Origin: Paenarthrobacter sp. AR 02
GTDB taxonomy: Bacteria; Actinomycetota; Actinomycetes; Actinomycetales; Micrococcaceae
Direction: 5' to 3'
Assembly (NCBI RefSeq): GCF_021538675.1
Contig: NZ_JAJUKH010000012.1
Location: 1-64,000, forward strand
DNA: 64,000 nucleotides
Made by a program: the position numbers and the translations under genes. Within the stretch, counting starts at the first letter, position 1. Every line of letters starts with the position of its first letter. Positions 27,487 through 35,608 of this stretch are shown piece after piece. The notes under the pieces are model-generated. The model was not told the DNA's origin. It saw only the letters and a program-made list of their open reading frames with translations, and did not search any database.

Positions 27487-27893
27487 TTTTCTGCCCTTTT
27501 CTTTTTGCCCTGCTGATTCGACCATGTCGATGGTGCTTCCGGCGGGGGAGTCGCAGAAGAGTGCGGAACCATGACCGGAGGGAAGGCGCGGCCGTCACCC
27601 AGGAGAAGGGTGTTAAGTCAGCCAGGAGATGGGTCGTGCAGGTCCTTGCCAGTGAGTCGCTTTTAGGGGGTTGGTTGGCCCAAGGCGTTCAGACGGCAGG
27701 CTGTCCAGTACTATCTTCCTGCCGGTCCGTCCGCAAAAGAGAAACTGCTTGAGGCTCAATACTAAGCACGCTTATTATGAGAGTCGAGGGTAAACCGAAA
27801 AGAATTGGCCAGCCTGTTTGCTTCATTCAGCGGTTCCCGCTGAGGGAGAGGCAGGGCACCAAATCTGCAGGCTCCTCTGCGTTGCAAGGCAGG
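27487..27893. other. 407-bp intergenic region
   Basis: No convincing gene on either strand: the short frames are arginine-, serine- and proline-rich artefacts. It holds the leader of the formaldehyde dehydrogenase operon and the palindrome at 27759. Apart from that I see only a loose direct repeat (CCAGGAGA twice, 27600-27635) without evident meaning. Confidence 0.6.
27759..27778. promoter_or_regulatory. Palindrome upstream of the formaldehyde dehydrogenase operon
   Basis: ATACTAAGC and GCTTATTAT match as inverted repeats in 8 of 9 positions around AC. The core TAAGC-NN-GCTTA is shared with the sites before katE and the desaturation operon. It is 273 bp upstream of the first start, farther than at the other two sites. 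Confidence 0.5.
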
Positions 27894-28706
27894 TCAACAG
27901 AGCTGGTCGAAGTCTCCCCGGGACCACGCGGCGTGCCTTTGGGCGGAGCTGAGCAAAATATCTTTCGCGCCTGACGGGATCCTGTTGTTGAAGTTGCCGT
28001 AGATCCGGTCAAATTTCAGTTCGCCGAGCTGCGCGGCAATGCGCAGTGCCATGGAACCTGAGAGCGGGAGGTGGTTGGGGTAGCTTCGCATGAAGGCAAC
28101 GGAACGGCGGTCCGGGTTTGGAAAGACGCTGTCCCCGGTAAGCAGCACGCCTTGGCCGTCCGCACCGTCCGCCCAATGCGCCACGGCGCTGCCGGGGAAG
28201 TGGCCGCCGGTCTGGTGAAGGACCAGGCCGGCCGCGATCGTCACGCTGCCTGACCAGGTGGTGACGTTACGGCCTCCGCGGCCCAACCAGTCCCGGTCTG
28301 CTTCGGACACCAGGACCGGGACGCCCCCGAGCATCTTGGACCATTCGACCTGGACGCCAAACATGTGTGGGTGGCTGGCGGCTATCGCGAGGACGGGACC
28401 GTGTTCCAGGACAGCCTCCACTGCATGCTCATCGACGTAGCCGACCGGATCCCACAACAGCGATCCGGCAGGAGTCACCACAAGCTGGGCCGTCTGGCCG
28501 ATCCCCACCTTGGGCTTGGTCCCTATGCCTATGAGGCCAGGCTCGCTTTCCGCCAGGGTGATGTGCTGCCCGGCGCTGGCCAGCTCGGCCAGCGTAGTCC
28601 ACCGCTGACCGTCTTCGGGCACGTACTGTCTCTCGTCCACGCAGATGGGACAGAGGGCAGGGACAGGTTCGTCACGTTCAACAGCGCAGGTGGCGCAGAT
28701 CAGCAT
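27894..28706 (-). CDS. MBL-fold metallohydrolase with N-terminal zinc ribbon
   Basis: 270 residues. The first 25 residues carry CATC and CPIC, a paired-cysteine zinc ribbon. The hydrolase domain follows: LVVTPAGSLLWDPVGYVDE, then IAASHPHMFGVQVEW where the standard HxHxDH is reduced to SHPHxxG, then HQTGGHFPGSAVAHW with the metal His, and VLLTGDSVFPNPDRR with the bridging Asp. The reduced first motif suggests a changed or single-metal site. Substrate unknown. It lies 47 bases after oleD on the same strand and may be read through from the ole operon. Confidence 0.82.
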   Translation of the reverse strand: MLICATCAVERDEPVPALCPICVDERQYVPEDGQRWTTLAELASAGQHITLAESEPGLIGIGTKPKVGIGQTAQLVVTPAGSLLWDPVGYVDEHAVEAVLEHGPVLAIAASHPHMFGVQVEWSKMLGGVPVLVSEADRDWLGRGGRNVTTWSGSVTIAAGLVLHQTGGHFPGSAVAHWADGADGQGVLLTGDSVFPNPDRRSVAFMRSYPNHLPLSGSMALRIAAQLGELKFDRIYGNFNNRIPSGAKDILLSSAQRHAAWSRGDFDQLC

Positions 28707-28753
28707 GGGCCCAGACTATGGCATGCCCTAGCCAGGCCGTAAGTGTACGGGCC

Positions 28754-29734
28754 TCAGCTTTGCCGCCTTGAACCGTAGTATTCTTCGAGTTTCGCCAGTC
28801 CTTGGTCGATGGAAACCGTGGGCTTCCAGCCGAGCAAGTCCTGCGTTTCGCGCTGGTCGAACCAGTGCGCAGTGGAGAGCTGCTCAGCGAGGAACCTGGT
28901 CATCGGCGGTTCTTCTGTGCGTCCTGCCACGATCCAGAGTTTCTCGACCACTGAGCCCACAGCCCGGGCCACCCGCCCCGGTACGGCCCACGCCGGTGCG
29001 GGAACTCCCCCCGCAGCGCAAATGCCGGCCAGTAATTCGCCGATCGGCCGGGGCTCGCCGTTGGTGACCACCAGGGCCTTGCCGTGCACATGGTCCATAC
29101 GGTGCAGCGCAGCGACAATGGCCGACGCCGCATTGTCCACATAGGTGGTATCGATCAGTGCACCGCCGGCGTCCAGCAACGGCAGGCGCCGTTGCTTTGC
29201 TCGGGCCAGGACGCGCTCCACCAGTTGGGTGTCGCCTGGTCCCCACACGACGTGCGGGCGGATGGCGGTGACGTGAAAGTCGGGTGAATCCGCCGCGAGG
29301 GCCAGCAGTTCGGCCTCAGCCTTGGTCCGGGAATAGTGGCCATGCGCACGTTTGGGGTCGGCGGGCTCGGCTCCCATGCCGGCGATGGCGGCGCCTGAAT
29401 TGGCCACGGACGGGGAGGACACGAAGACCACGTCGCGGACCCCGGCGGCCCTGGCCGCTGAGAGCACATGCGCGGTTCCGCGGACGTTGACTTCGTCAAA
29501 CTCGGCAGCCCGGCCCGTAAACGACACTTTGGCGGCGAGATGGATCACCCCGGTCACGCCGTTGAGTGCGCCGCGGAGGGCGTCCTCGTCCGTGACCGAC
29601 CCCCTCACATCGGTGACGCCGTCGATACCGGAAGGGCTTCGCTGGAAGGTCGTGACATCGTGTCCCTGCCGTACCAGCAGCCGGGCCACCTCCCGTCCCA
29701 GCAAACCGCTCGCGCCGGTGACCAGAACCCTCAT
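28754..29734 (-). CDS. oleD: OleD: NADPH-dependent 2-alkyl-3-ketoalkanoic acid reductase
   Basis: 326 residues, extended short-chain dehydrogenase/3-beta-HSD-like fold. VLVTGASGLLGREVARLL gives the NAD(P) GxxGxxG motif, HGHYSRTKAEAELL the catalytic YxxxK, and AIRPHVVWGPGDTQLV the substrate side. In the olefin pathway OleD reduces the beta-keto acid formed by OleA to a beta-hydroxy acid. The ATG overlaps the oleBC stop as ATGA, so translation is coupled. Assignment rests on family motifs plus the unmistakable oleA and oleBC neighbours. Confidence 0.9.
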   Translation of the reverse strand: MRVLVTGASGLLGREVARLLVRQGHDVTTFQRSPSGIDGVTDVRGSVTDEDALRGALNGVTGVIHLAAKVSFTGRAAEFDEVNVRGTAHVLSAARAAGVRDVVFVSSPSVANSGAAIAGMGAEPADPKRAHGHYSRTKAEAELLALAADSPDFHVTAIRPHVVWGPGDTQLVERVLARAKQRRLPLLDAGGALIDTTYVDNAASAIVAALHRMDHVHGKALVVTNGEPRPIGELLAGICAAGGVPAPAWAVPGRVARAVGSVVEKLWIVAGRTEEPPMTRFLAEQLSTAHWFDQRETQDLLGWKPTVSIDQGLAKLEEYYGSRRQS

Positions 29735-32406
29735 GGCTTGCCCGGACGGCCGCCGGCCAGCACCCTGGCAGCCCAGGCGGACAGCCGGGCCCTGTCGATT
29801 TTGGCGTTGTGCCGAATGTCGGTGGGCTGGGAGGCAACCACCAGCACAGCGGAGACATCGACGCCGACCTCGCGGGCCGCGGCGCGGACGCGCTGGGCCA
29901 GGTGCGGTGCGGCGGGACCCGCCTTCCGGACCTTAGGGACGGTCTCGACGACGGCGACAATCGCCTGCGTGCCCGCGGGACCCACGCCTGCCACGGCGGC
30001 CAGCCCAACACCGTCCAAGCGCTCGACGGCCTGCTCCGCACCAATAGGGGTCACTGCCTTGCCGGGCGCGGTGACCACGTGCTGAAGGCGGCCTTCCACC
30101 CAAAGGCGGCCTTCGGCGTCGAAATGCCCTACGTCGCCGGTCCGGTGCCAGCCGGCAGGACTGGCGCTTCCTTGCTGGGTCAACCAGAGCCGGTCGTAGG
30201 AGTCCTTCACATGGGGTGCGCTGACCAGGACCTCGCCCGTCACGCCCGCTTCGAGCGTGGGAGGGGAGTCTGATGCTGTCCCGTCCTCAGCGAGCGGAAG
30301 GACAGCAATTCGGGCACCATGGACCGGCCTGCCGACACAGACGCCGTTGCCGGCTCCCTTAACGGTCCCGACGCCGGCTTCGGCGGCCTGTATTTCCTGG
30401 AGGCTGATGTCCGTCACCGGGAGGGCTTCGGTCATCCCGTACGGCGTATGCAGCGAAGCACCCGGCACCAACTGCTGCACCTCTGCCAAGAGAGGCTCCG
30501 GGATAGGGGCGCCGGCGGAGAGGAGCAACTGGACCCCGTCCAGCGCTGTTTGTCCCGCTTCGCTGATCCCGTCCCGGGTGGCCAGGACGTTGCGCAGCGC
30601 TGCCGGAGCGGCAAAGACCACTGTGGCGTCGATCGCAGCAACGGCATCTGCCAACGCGCGGGCGGTCAAGGTGCGGGGGGCAGTGACGTCCATGTCCGGG
30701 GTGACCGAGACGGCACCCAGGGCGGGCCCCAGCAGGGCAAACGGTGCAAAGCCGGCCACGAGCCGGGCGCCGGGACGGATGTCGAAGGTTTCCGCCAGCG
30801 TATCCCGCGTCGCAGCCAGTTGCCGGTGGGTGTAGAGCACGCCCTTGGCGGGGCCCGTTGATCCGGAGGTGAACAGCACGGCCGCTGGAGCTTCCGGGTC
30901 CACGGAAGCGTTGTGCTCGGCAGCGCCGTCCGCGGCGCGCCGGGCCAAGGTTGACAGCGAGGTTTCAACCTTAAGGGCCCGACGGCGGATCACCGGAAGG
31001 TCCTGGACGCTGATCCGGCGCCCCGGCCACCCAAGCGCGGCGGCCGCAGCGAGAGCCTTGTCGATCCCGATCAGGAAGTCAGGGGTCGCGCCTTTGACGG
31101 CGCGGCTCAGGCCCTTGGTTCCCAGCCCGGCGTCCGCCACGACCACCACGGCACCCAGCCGAAGGCAGGCGTAGAGTGCCACGGTGAGATCCACGCCCGG
31201 AGGAACCATGAGGCTCACCCGGCTGCCACTGGCAACACCGGCTTCGCGGAGACCGGCCGCAACGTCCAGCACCCTGCGGTTGAGTCCGTGCCAGCTCAGC
31301 GACCGTGCAACACTGCCATCGGACGCCATTTCCGCAACGGCCGTCTCGGCGGCGGAGTCAGAGTCCGCCAGGGTGCCGAGCTCGTCCCAGAGGGGACGGA
31401 AAGCTTCTGGTTCCGGAGTAGCCGCTCCATCCGCCATGGCTTCTGGCCGGGTGCCGGCACCGTGTCGGTCTTTGTCCTGGGCTTGCCCTGCCAACCATTG
31501 GAAAACAGGTGTGGCAATGTCCCGGTCTTCTGCGAGGAGGTGGCCGGCGCCTTCGAACCGGTGGACCTGCGCGTGGGGAAGCCGGTGGATCAGGTCTTTG
31601 AGGTAGCGGTCGGAGAAAATGGGGTCGCGCGGGCCCCACAGCATCAAGGCGGGGACCTTCAGTGTGCGTAAGCCCTCGGCCACGGCGTCAAGTGCGGGGA
31701 AGCTGGGGTGGTCCGCATCAACGGGAATGTCGGCCACGAAGTTTCCCACTCCACCACGGCGGTGGGTGCCCCTGTAAGGGGCCATGTAGGCATTCCGCAC
31801 TTCAGCGGGCAGAGGAGGCGACGCCAACGAATGTGTAACCCGCAGGAAAGAGTCGGATGTCCTCGTTCCCCAGGTGTGGACGGCCGGGTGCAAGGCAAGC
31901 CGCAGTGCAGGCGGGATCCTGGATTCGGATGGCTGGTGGACCGCTGTGTTGTTGAGGATCACTCCGGTGAGCTGGGTGGGGTGGGCCAACGCCCAGCCCA
32001 GGCTGATCACGCCTCCCCAGTCGTGGCCCACGGTGACGACTGGCCCTTCCAAGCCCAAGGTCTCGGTGAGGTCGCCCAGGTCGTTGATCCGGTCGGCGAG
32101 GCGGCGGAATGCGCCGGTACGTTCCGAGTAGCCCATGTCCAGTTGGTCGACTGCGATGACCCGCCAAAGCTGCGCCGGATCTGTTCCGGCCGCCAGCAGT
32201 GATCGCCACAGGTAGGACCAGGTGGGATTCCCATGCACGCAGAGCAGGGTGCCGACCGGGGTCATGCCCCTCCGCGCGAGCTCTTCGCCGTTGTCCAGGA
32301 GATGCCATGTGCGTACGGTTCCGGGGGCATCTGCGGCCGAAGTGGAGGGTACGTCTACTGTCCGTGACCATTCCGGGCGTACTCCCGGCCAGGTGGCAGT
32401 CACCAT
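29731..32406 (-). CDS. oleBC: OleBC fusion: beta-lactone decarboxylase plus beta-lactone synthetase
   Basis: 891 residues from the ATG at 32406. Residues 1 to about 345 are an alpha/beta hydrolase of the haloalkane-dehalogenase type (LLCVHGNPTWSYLWRSLL, nucleophile Asp in VGHDWGGVISLGWAL, ALMLWGPRDPIF), the OleB part that decarboxylates beta-lactones to cis-olefins. After a linker, the remainder is an AMP-binding enzyme (AVLFTSGSTGPAKGVLYTHR, HTPYGMTEALPVTDI), the OleC part that closes the beta-lactone using ATP. Fused oleBC is known from actinobacteria such as Micrococcus. The start overlaps the oleA stop by seven bases and the stop overlaps oleD by four, so the three genes are translationally coupled. 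Confidence 0.93.
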   Translation of the reverse strand: MVTATWPGVRPEWSRTVDVPSTSAADAPGTVRTWHLLDNGEELARRGMTPVGTLLCVHGNPTWSYLWRSLLAAGTDPAQLWRVIAVDQLDMGYSERTGAFRRLADRINDLGDLTETLGLEGPVVTVGHDWGGVISLGWALAHPTQLTGVILNNTAVHQPSESRIPPALRLALHPAVHTWGTRTSDSFLRVTHSLASPPLPAEVRNAYMAPYRGTHRRGGVGNFVADIPVDADHPSFPALDAVAEGLRTLKVPALMLWGPRDPIFSDRYLKDLIHRLPHAQVHRFEGAGHLLAEDRDIATPVFQWLAGQAQDKDRHGAGTRPEAMADGAATPEPEAFRPLWDELGTLADSDSAAETAVAEMASDGSVARSLSWHGLNRRVLDVAAGLREAGVASGSRVSLMVPPGVDLTVALYACLRLGAVVVVADAGLGTKGLSRAVKGATPDFLIGIDKALAAAAALGWPGRRISVQDLPVIRRRALKVETSLSTLARRAADGAAEHNASVDPEAPAAVLFTSGSTGPAKGVLYTHRQLAATRDTLAETFDIRPGARLVAGFAPFALLGPALGAVSVTPDMDVTAPRTLTARALADAVAAIDATVVFAAPAALRNVLATRDGISEAGQTALDGVQLLLSAGAPIPEPLLAEVQQLVPGASLHTPYGMTEALPVTDISLQEIQAAEAGVGTVKGAGNGVCVGRPVHGARIAVLPLAEDGTASDSPPTLEAGVTGEVLVSAPHVKDSYDRLWLTQQGSASPAGWHRTGDVGHFDAEGRLWVEGRLQHVVTAPGKAVTPIGAEQAVERLDGVGLAAVAGVGPAGTQAIVAVVETVPKVRKAGPAAPHLAQRVRAAAREVGVDVSAVLVVASQPTDIRHNAKIDRARLSAWAARVLAGGRPGKP

Positions 32407-33422
32407 ACGATTTCGACCATGCCTGCGTTCAGTCCGGAACCGACACCCATGCACAGGACCCTGTCTCCGGCGCTCAAGGACTGCGCCTCGGCCGCGAGGG
32501 TCATGGGCAGTGAAGCAGGTCCCACGTTTCCCCAGTGCGGGAACGTGATAGGCACCTTGTCGGGGTCCAGTCCCACGGCGTTGATGATCGCCTGAGTGTA
32601 GGCATTGCTGACCTGGTGGGTCACGTACCGATCCATGGCCGTCCAGTTCCATTCGGGCTGGGCTTCATGCCAGGCGTCGACCACCAGTTGCAGGCCGCCG
32701 TCGAGCAGGCCCTTCGTATCAGTGGTCATGCCGTCAATGCCACCCACGCACAATTCATGGTGTTCGGTTCCAGCCCGCATCACCCCGCCCACCAGGCGGT
32801 GGGCGCCGGTGTGCTCGTCCGCCGGTCCCAGGACCGCGGCCGCGGCGCCTGACCCGAGGGTCAGCGTGGCAAATTCCCGGTTGAAATCGTCCCGGGTGGT
32901 TTCGGGACGCTGCAGCCTGGCGAGGGTCGCCTCCTGGGTCAGCTGCGAGTCTTCTCCGTTGACGATGATCGCGTACTTGATCTGGCCGGAGTCGATCATG
33001 TTGGCGGCCAGGATCAGTCCGTTCACGAACCCCAGGCAGGCGTTGGCGAGGTCGAAGTTCATGGCTGAGGATGGCAGGCCCAGTTCGTGGTGGATCTTCA
33101 CTGCAACGGATGGTTCGAGGTTGCGGCGGGTCACCGAGGTGTTGATCAGCAAGCCGATCTCGGAAGCTTCGACGCCGGCATCGGCCAACGCTTTCGCTCC
33201 GGCTTCGACGGCGGCATCGTCAAAGGATGTTCCGGCCGCCCACCAGCGCCGATGCGTGACGCCCGCGACGCGTTCCAGCAGCCGCGGCGGGAACTTCAAC
33301 CGCTTCAGGGTGGTAGCCAGCTTCCGATCGAAGTCCGAGGAGCTGACGATCCGTGGAGCCTCGACGCTACTAACCGACAGCAGAGCGGTGTTGCTGTGCC
33401 TGAAGGTTGCGTTCCCTGCCAA
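32400..33422 (-). CDS. oleA: OleA: thiolase-superfamily acyl-CoA condensing enzyme
   Basis: 340 residues if translation starts at the TTG at 33422 (AGGGG 7 bases upstream), giving MAGNATFRHSNTALLSV, the normal beginning of OleA; a 24-codon open extension upstream lacks a ribosome site. The thiolase triad is visible: Cys129 in FDLANACLGFVNG, His in YVTHQVSNAY and Asn in FPHWGNVGPASLP. OleA joins two fatty acyl-CoAs head to head to a beta-keto acid, the first step to long-chain internal alkenes. Precursors could come from branched chains, typical of this group. Promoter not clearly visible. Confidence 0.92.
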   Translation of the reverse strand: MAGNATFRHSNTALLSVSSVEAPRIVSSSDFDRKLATTLKRLKFPPRLLERVAGVTHRRWWAAGTSFDDAAVEAGAKALADAGVEASEIGLLINTSVTRRNLEPSVAVKIHHELGLPSSAMNFDLANACLGFVNGLILAANMIDSGQIKYAIIVNGEDSQLTQEATLARLQRPETTRDDFNREFATLTLGSGAAAAVLGPADEHTGAHRLVGGVMRAGTEHHELCVGGIDGMTTDTKGLLDGGLQLVVDAWHEAQPEWNWTAMDRYVTHQVSNAYTQAIINAVGLDPDKVPITFPHWGNVGPASLPMTLAAEAQSLSAGDRVLCMGVGSGLNAGMVEIVW

Positions 33423-33633
33423 TTCAAGCCCCTGTTCGTTTCTGTCCCGCGTTCCTGCGGTGACTGTACCCCTATTACGCCGTTCCAAGCCCAAAAGCGC
33501 CGTTGTGCTCCGGGTACGGCTTTCCCCATAACTCCGCGGCAGTGCCCTGCGCTTAAAAATGGCGACCCTTAAGCATGACAGACAACCGGAGGATGTTATG
33601 ACGTGGCAGCCAGGACTATCGGGAAATGATCAT

Positions 33634-33656
33634 GATGCTTACTATTAGGGAGCATC
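33634..33656. promoter_or_regulatory. Inverted repeat upstream of the DUF2945 gene
   Basis: GATGCT and AGCATC form a perfect 6-bp inverted repeat with an 11-base spacer ending 32 bp before the DUF2945 start. The minus strand reads TAGTAAGCATCAT, which resembles one half of the TAAGC-NN-GCTTA sites elsewhere in the window. Confidence 0.35.
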
Positions 33657-33688
33657 TTAGGGGAGACCACCACTTACCAGGAGCGGAC

Positions 33689-33895
33689 ATGACGTTGAGC
33701 AAAGGGACCCGCGTGGAGTGGAACACCTCCCAGGGCAAGACCACGGGCAAGATCGTGGAGAAGAAAACCAGCGACTTCGAATTGGACGGGAACACGCACC
33801 GCGCCAGCGAGGATGAGCCGCAATACGTCGTCGAGTCGGAAAAGACCGGGGCCAGGGCGGCGCACAAGGGCGCAGCCTTGACCGAGAAGAAGTAG
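33689..33895 (+). CDS. DUF2945 / hypervirulence-associated TUDOR-domain protein
   Basis: 68 residues from the ATG at 33689 (CAGGAGCG upstream); the open frame reaches 21 codons further but through the promoter region. Sequence LSKGTRVEWNTSQGKTTGKI followed by ELDGNTHRASEDEPQYVVES is the compact SH3/Tudor-like beta-barrel of DUF2945. No enzymatic residues are evident. In soil bacteria it often sits with general-stress genes; its molecular role is not established. Three bases separate it from the sulfide:quinone oxidoreductase gene, so both share a transcript. Confidence 0.82.
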   Translation: MTLSKGTRVEWNTSQGKTTGKIVEKKTSDFELDGNTHRASEDEPQYVVESEKTGARAAHKGAALTEKK

Positions 33896-33898
33896 CGC

Positions 33899-35095
33899 AT
33901 GGCGACGCGGCACGAGGTATTGATCATCGGTGGTGGCAACGCCGGCGTCTCCCTGGCCGCCCGCCTGATGCGGTATGGAGACAAGGACGTTGCCCTCATC
34001 GAGCCCCGCGACCACCACCTGTATCAACCGTTGTTTTCCCACATCGCGGGTGGACGTGCCGAAGTGAAGGAAGCTGTCCGCAGCCAGCAATCCGTGATGC
34101 CCAAGGGAGTCACCTGGATCAAGGACAAGGCAGCAGGCGTCGATGCGGGAGCCAACACCGTGCTGCTTGAGTCCGGGACGTCGGTGGACTACGGGCACTT
34201 GGTAGTGTGCCCAGGGTTGCAGTACCACTGGGAAGCAGTGCCAGGTCTGGCGGAGGCCGTGAACTCGCCCTATGGATCGTCCCACTATGAATTCGAGCTG
34301 GCCCCCAAAACCTGGAGCCTGCTCAGCGCCCTGCGTTCGGGCACGGCCATCTTCACCATGCCTACCGGCCCCGTCAAGTGTGCGGGCGCCAGCCAGAAAC
34401 CGATGTACCTGGCCTGTGACTACTGGAAAGAAATGGGCGTCCTCGACAAAATCCGCGTCGTGATGGTCCAGCCTTATCCAACGGTGTTCGGCGTTCCGGA
34501 GGTGGACCGGGAGCTGGACCGCAAGATAGCCGAGTACGGCATCGAGCTGCGGACCAACAGCGAACTGGTCTCCGTGGACGCTCTCAGCCGAACAGCAAGC
34601 ATCCGCGACAATTCCTCGGATACCATCGAAGAACTGCATTACGAGGTCCTCAACGCTGTACCACCGCAATCGGGGCCCGATTGGCTCACGTCAACCGATC
34701 TCCCGGCGGCAGGGGACCAGAGTGGTTTCGTCGAGGTGGACACTGAAACGCTGCAGCACCCCCGGTACCCGAATGTCTGGGCCCTGGGCGATGCCGCCGG
34801 CACCTCCAACTCGAAGTCCGGCGGCGCGTTGCGGAAGCAGACCAAGGTTCTCGCCAGGAACCTCGTGGCGGCCCGGGAAGGAAAACCCGTCACGGAGAAA
34901 TACAACGGCTACTCAGTGTGCCCGTTCACGGTTTCCCGCAATACGGTGGTTTTTGCCGAATTCGGCATTGGCTACAAGCCCATGCCAACCATCCCCAAGG
35001 TGCCAACGTGGAAGGAGAGCCGTCTTTCCTGGTGGGTGGACAGGATCATGTTCCCGCAGGTTTATTGGCGGCTGATCCTTCGGGGTCGCGCCTGA
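33899..35095 (+). CDS. sqr: Sulfide:quinone oxidoreductase, HMT2/SQOR type
   Basis: 398 residues. FAD fold VLIIGGGNAGVSLAARLM at the start, second dinucleotide-contact motif NVWALGDAAGTSNSKSGGA. Two redox cysteines sit in the diagnostic contexts TGPVKCAGASQKPMYL (Cys161) and NGYSVCPFTVSRN (Cys341), the arrangement of yeast HMT2 and animal SQOR rather than of the phototroph enzymes. The C-terminus (PQVYWRLILRGRA) is amphipathic and matches the membrane-docking tail. It oxidises sulfide to polysulfide or an acceptor persulfide and reduces membrane quinone, mainly for detoxification. No rhodanese or persulfide dioxygenase is beside it. Confidence 0.85.
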   Translation: MATRHEVLIIGGGNAGVSLAARLMRYGDKDVALIEPRDHHLYQPLFSHIAGGRAEVKEAVRSQQSVMPKGVTWIKDKAAGVDAGANTVLLESGTSVDYGHLVVCPGLQYHWEAVPGLAEAVNSPYGSSHYEFELAPKTWSLLSALRSGTAIFTMPTGPVKCAGASQKPMYLACDYWKEMGVLDKIRVVMVQPYPTVFGVPEVDRELDRKIAEYGIELRTNSELVSVDALSRTASIRDNSSDTIEELHYEVLNAVPPQSGPDWLTSTDLPAAGDQSGFVEVDTETLQHPRYPNVWALGDAAGTSNSKSGGALRKQTKVLARNLVAAREGKPVTEKYNGYSVCPFTVSRNTVVFAEFGIGYKPMPTIPKVPTWKESRLSWWVDRIMFPQVYWRLILRGRA

Positions 35096-35114
35096 CGGCA
35101 CGGTCTCCAGGAGC

Positions 35115-35576
35115 TTAGTACTCGCCTTTGATGACGAAGTACGAGCCGCGGATGACTCCGGCCAGTTTGGACTTCTGCCTGGCGAACTTGAAGTTGGCGG
35201 CCAGTTCCGCCGGAATTTCCATGCCGTCCGAGAGCTTGAAGCCGACAGCCCTTTTGCCGCCCTCGATGCCGTACATCACGTTGATCGACAGCCCGGACTT
35301 GTAGAAAACGTAGGCCATGCTCAGCCCCTCGACTTCGAAGGCAGTGGCTTCAAGGGCCGGCGAGTCGATAACGATCCCGCGTTCTTCGCGGAGGATACGG
35401 CTCACCCGCTCAACGACATCGGGGACCTCGCTGGCTGGACTCACCGAGAACACGTGCTGGTACTTGTTCCGGAAATAACGGGCCTCGTTGGCGCGCAGGC
35501 CCGCAAGGGCCTCTGCCACCGGAGAGGTCTCCAGCCCTTCGGTGGAAACCTTCTCGAAATCAACGATGTGCGGCAT
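35115..35576 (-). CDS. Hypothetical protein
   Basis: 153 residues, convergent with the sulfide:quinone oxidoreductase gene. The sequence mixes helical segments (SPVAEALAGLRANEARYFRN, VPDVVERVSRILREERG) with beta-rich C-terminal parts (LSMAYVFYKSGLSINVMYGI, GVIRGSYFVIKGEY). It has no signal peptide or membrane span. I do not recognise the family. A compact, well-mixed composition with a clear AAGGAGG ribosome site just before the ATG supports a real gene. It lies 32 bases from the antiporter stop but on the same strand, so co-transcription is possible. Confidence 0.75.
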   Translation of the reverse strand: MPHIVDFEKVSTEGLETSPVAEALAGLRANEARYFRNKYQHVFSVSPASEVPDVVERVSRILREERGIVIDSPALEATAFEVEGLSMAYVFYKSGLSINVMYGIEGGKRAVGFKLSDGMEIPAELAANFKFARQKSKLAGVIRGSYFVIKGEY

Positions 35577-35608
35577 GCAGCCTCCTTATGGAAAGTGTCG
35601 GCACCATG

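Noticed and set aside
27600..27635. Direct repeat CCAGGAGA
   Set aside because: Two loose copies only, without further structure; probably chance in GC-rich DNA.
32407..32652. 82-codon extension of oleBC
   Set aside because: It lies inside oleA in another frame; the ATG at 32406 overlaps the oleA stop as expected for coupled genes.
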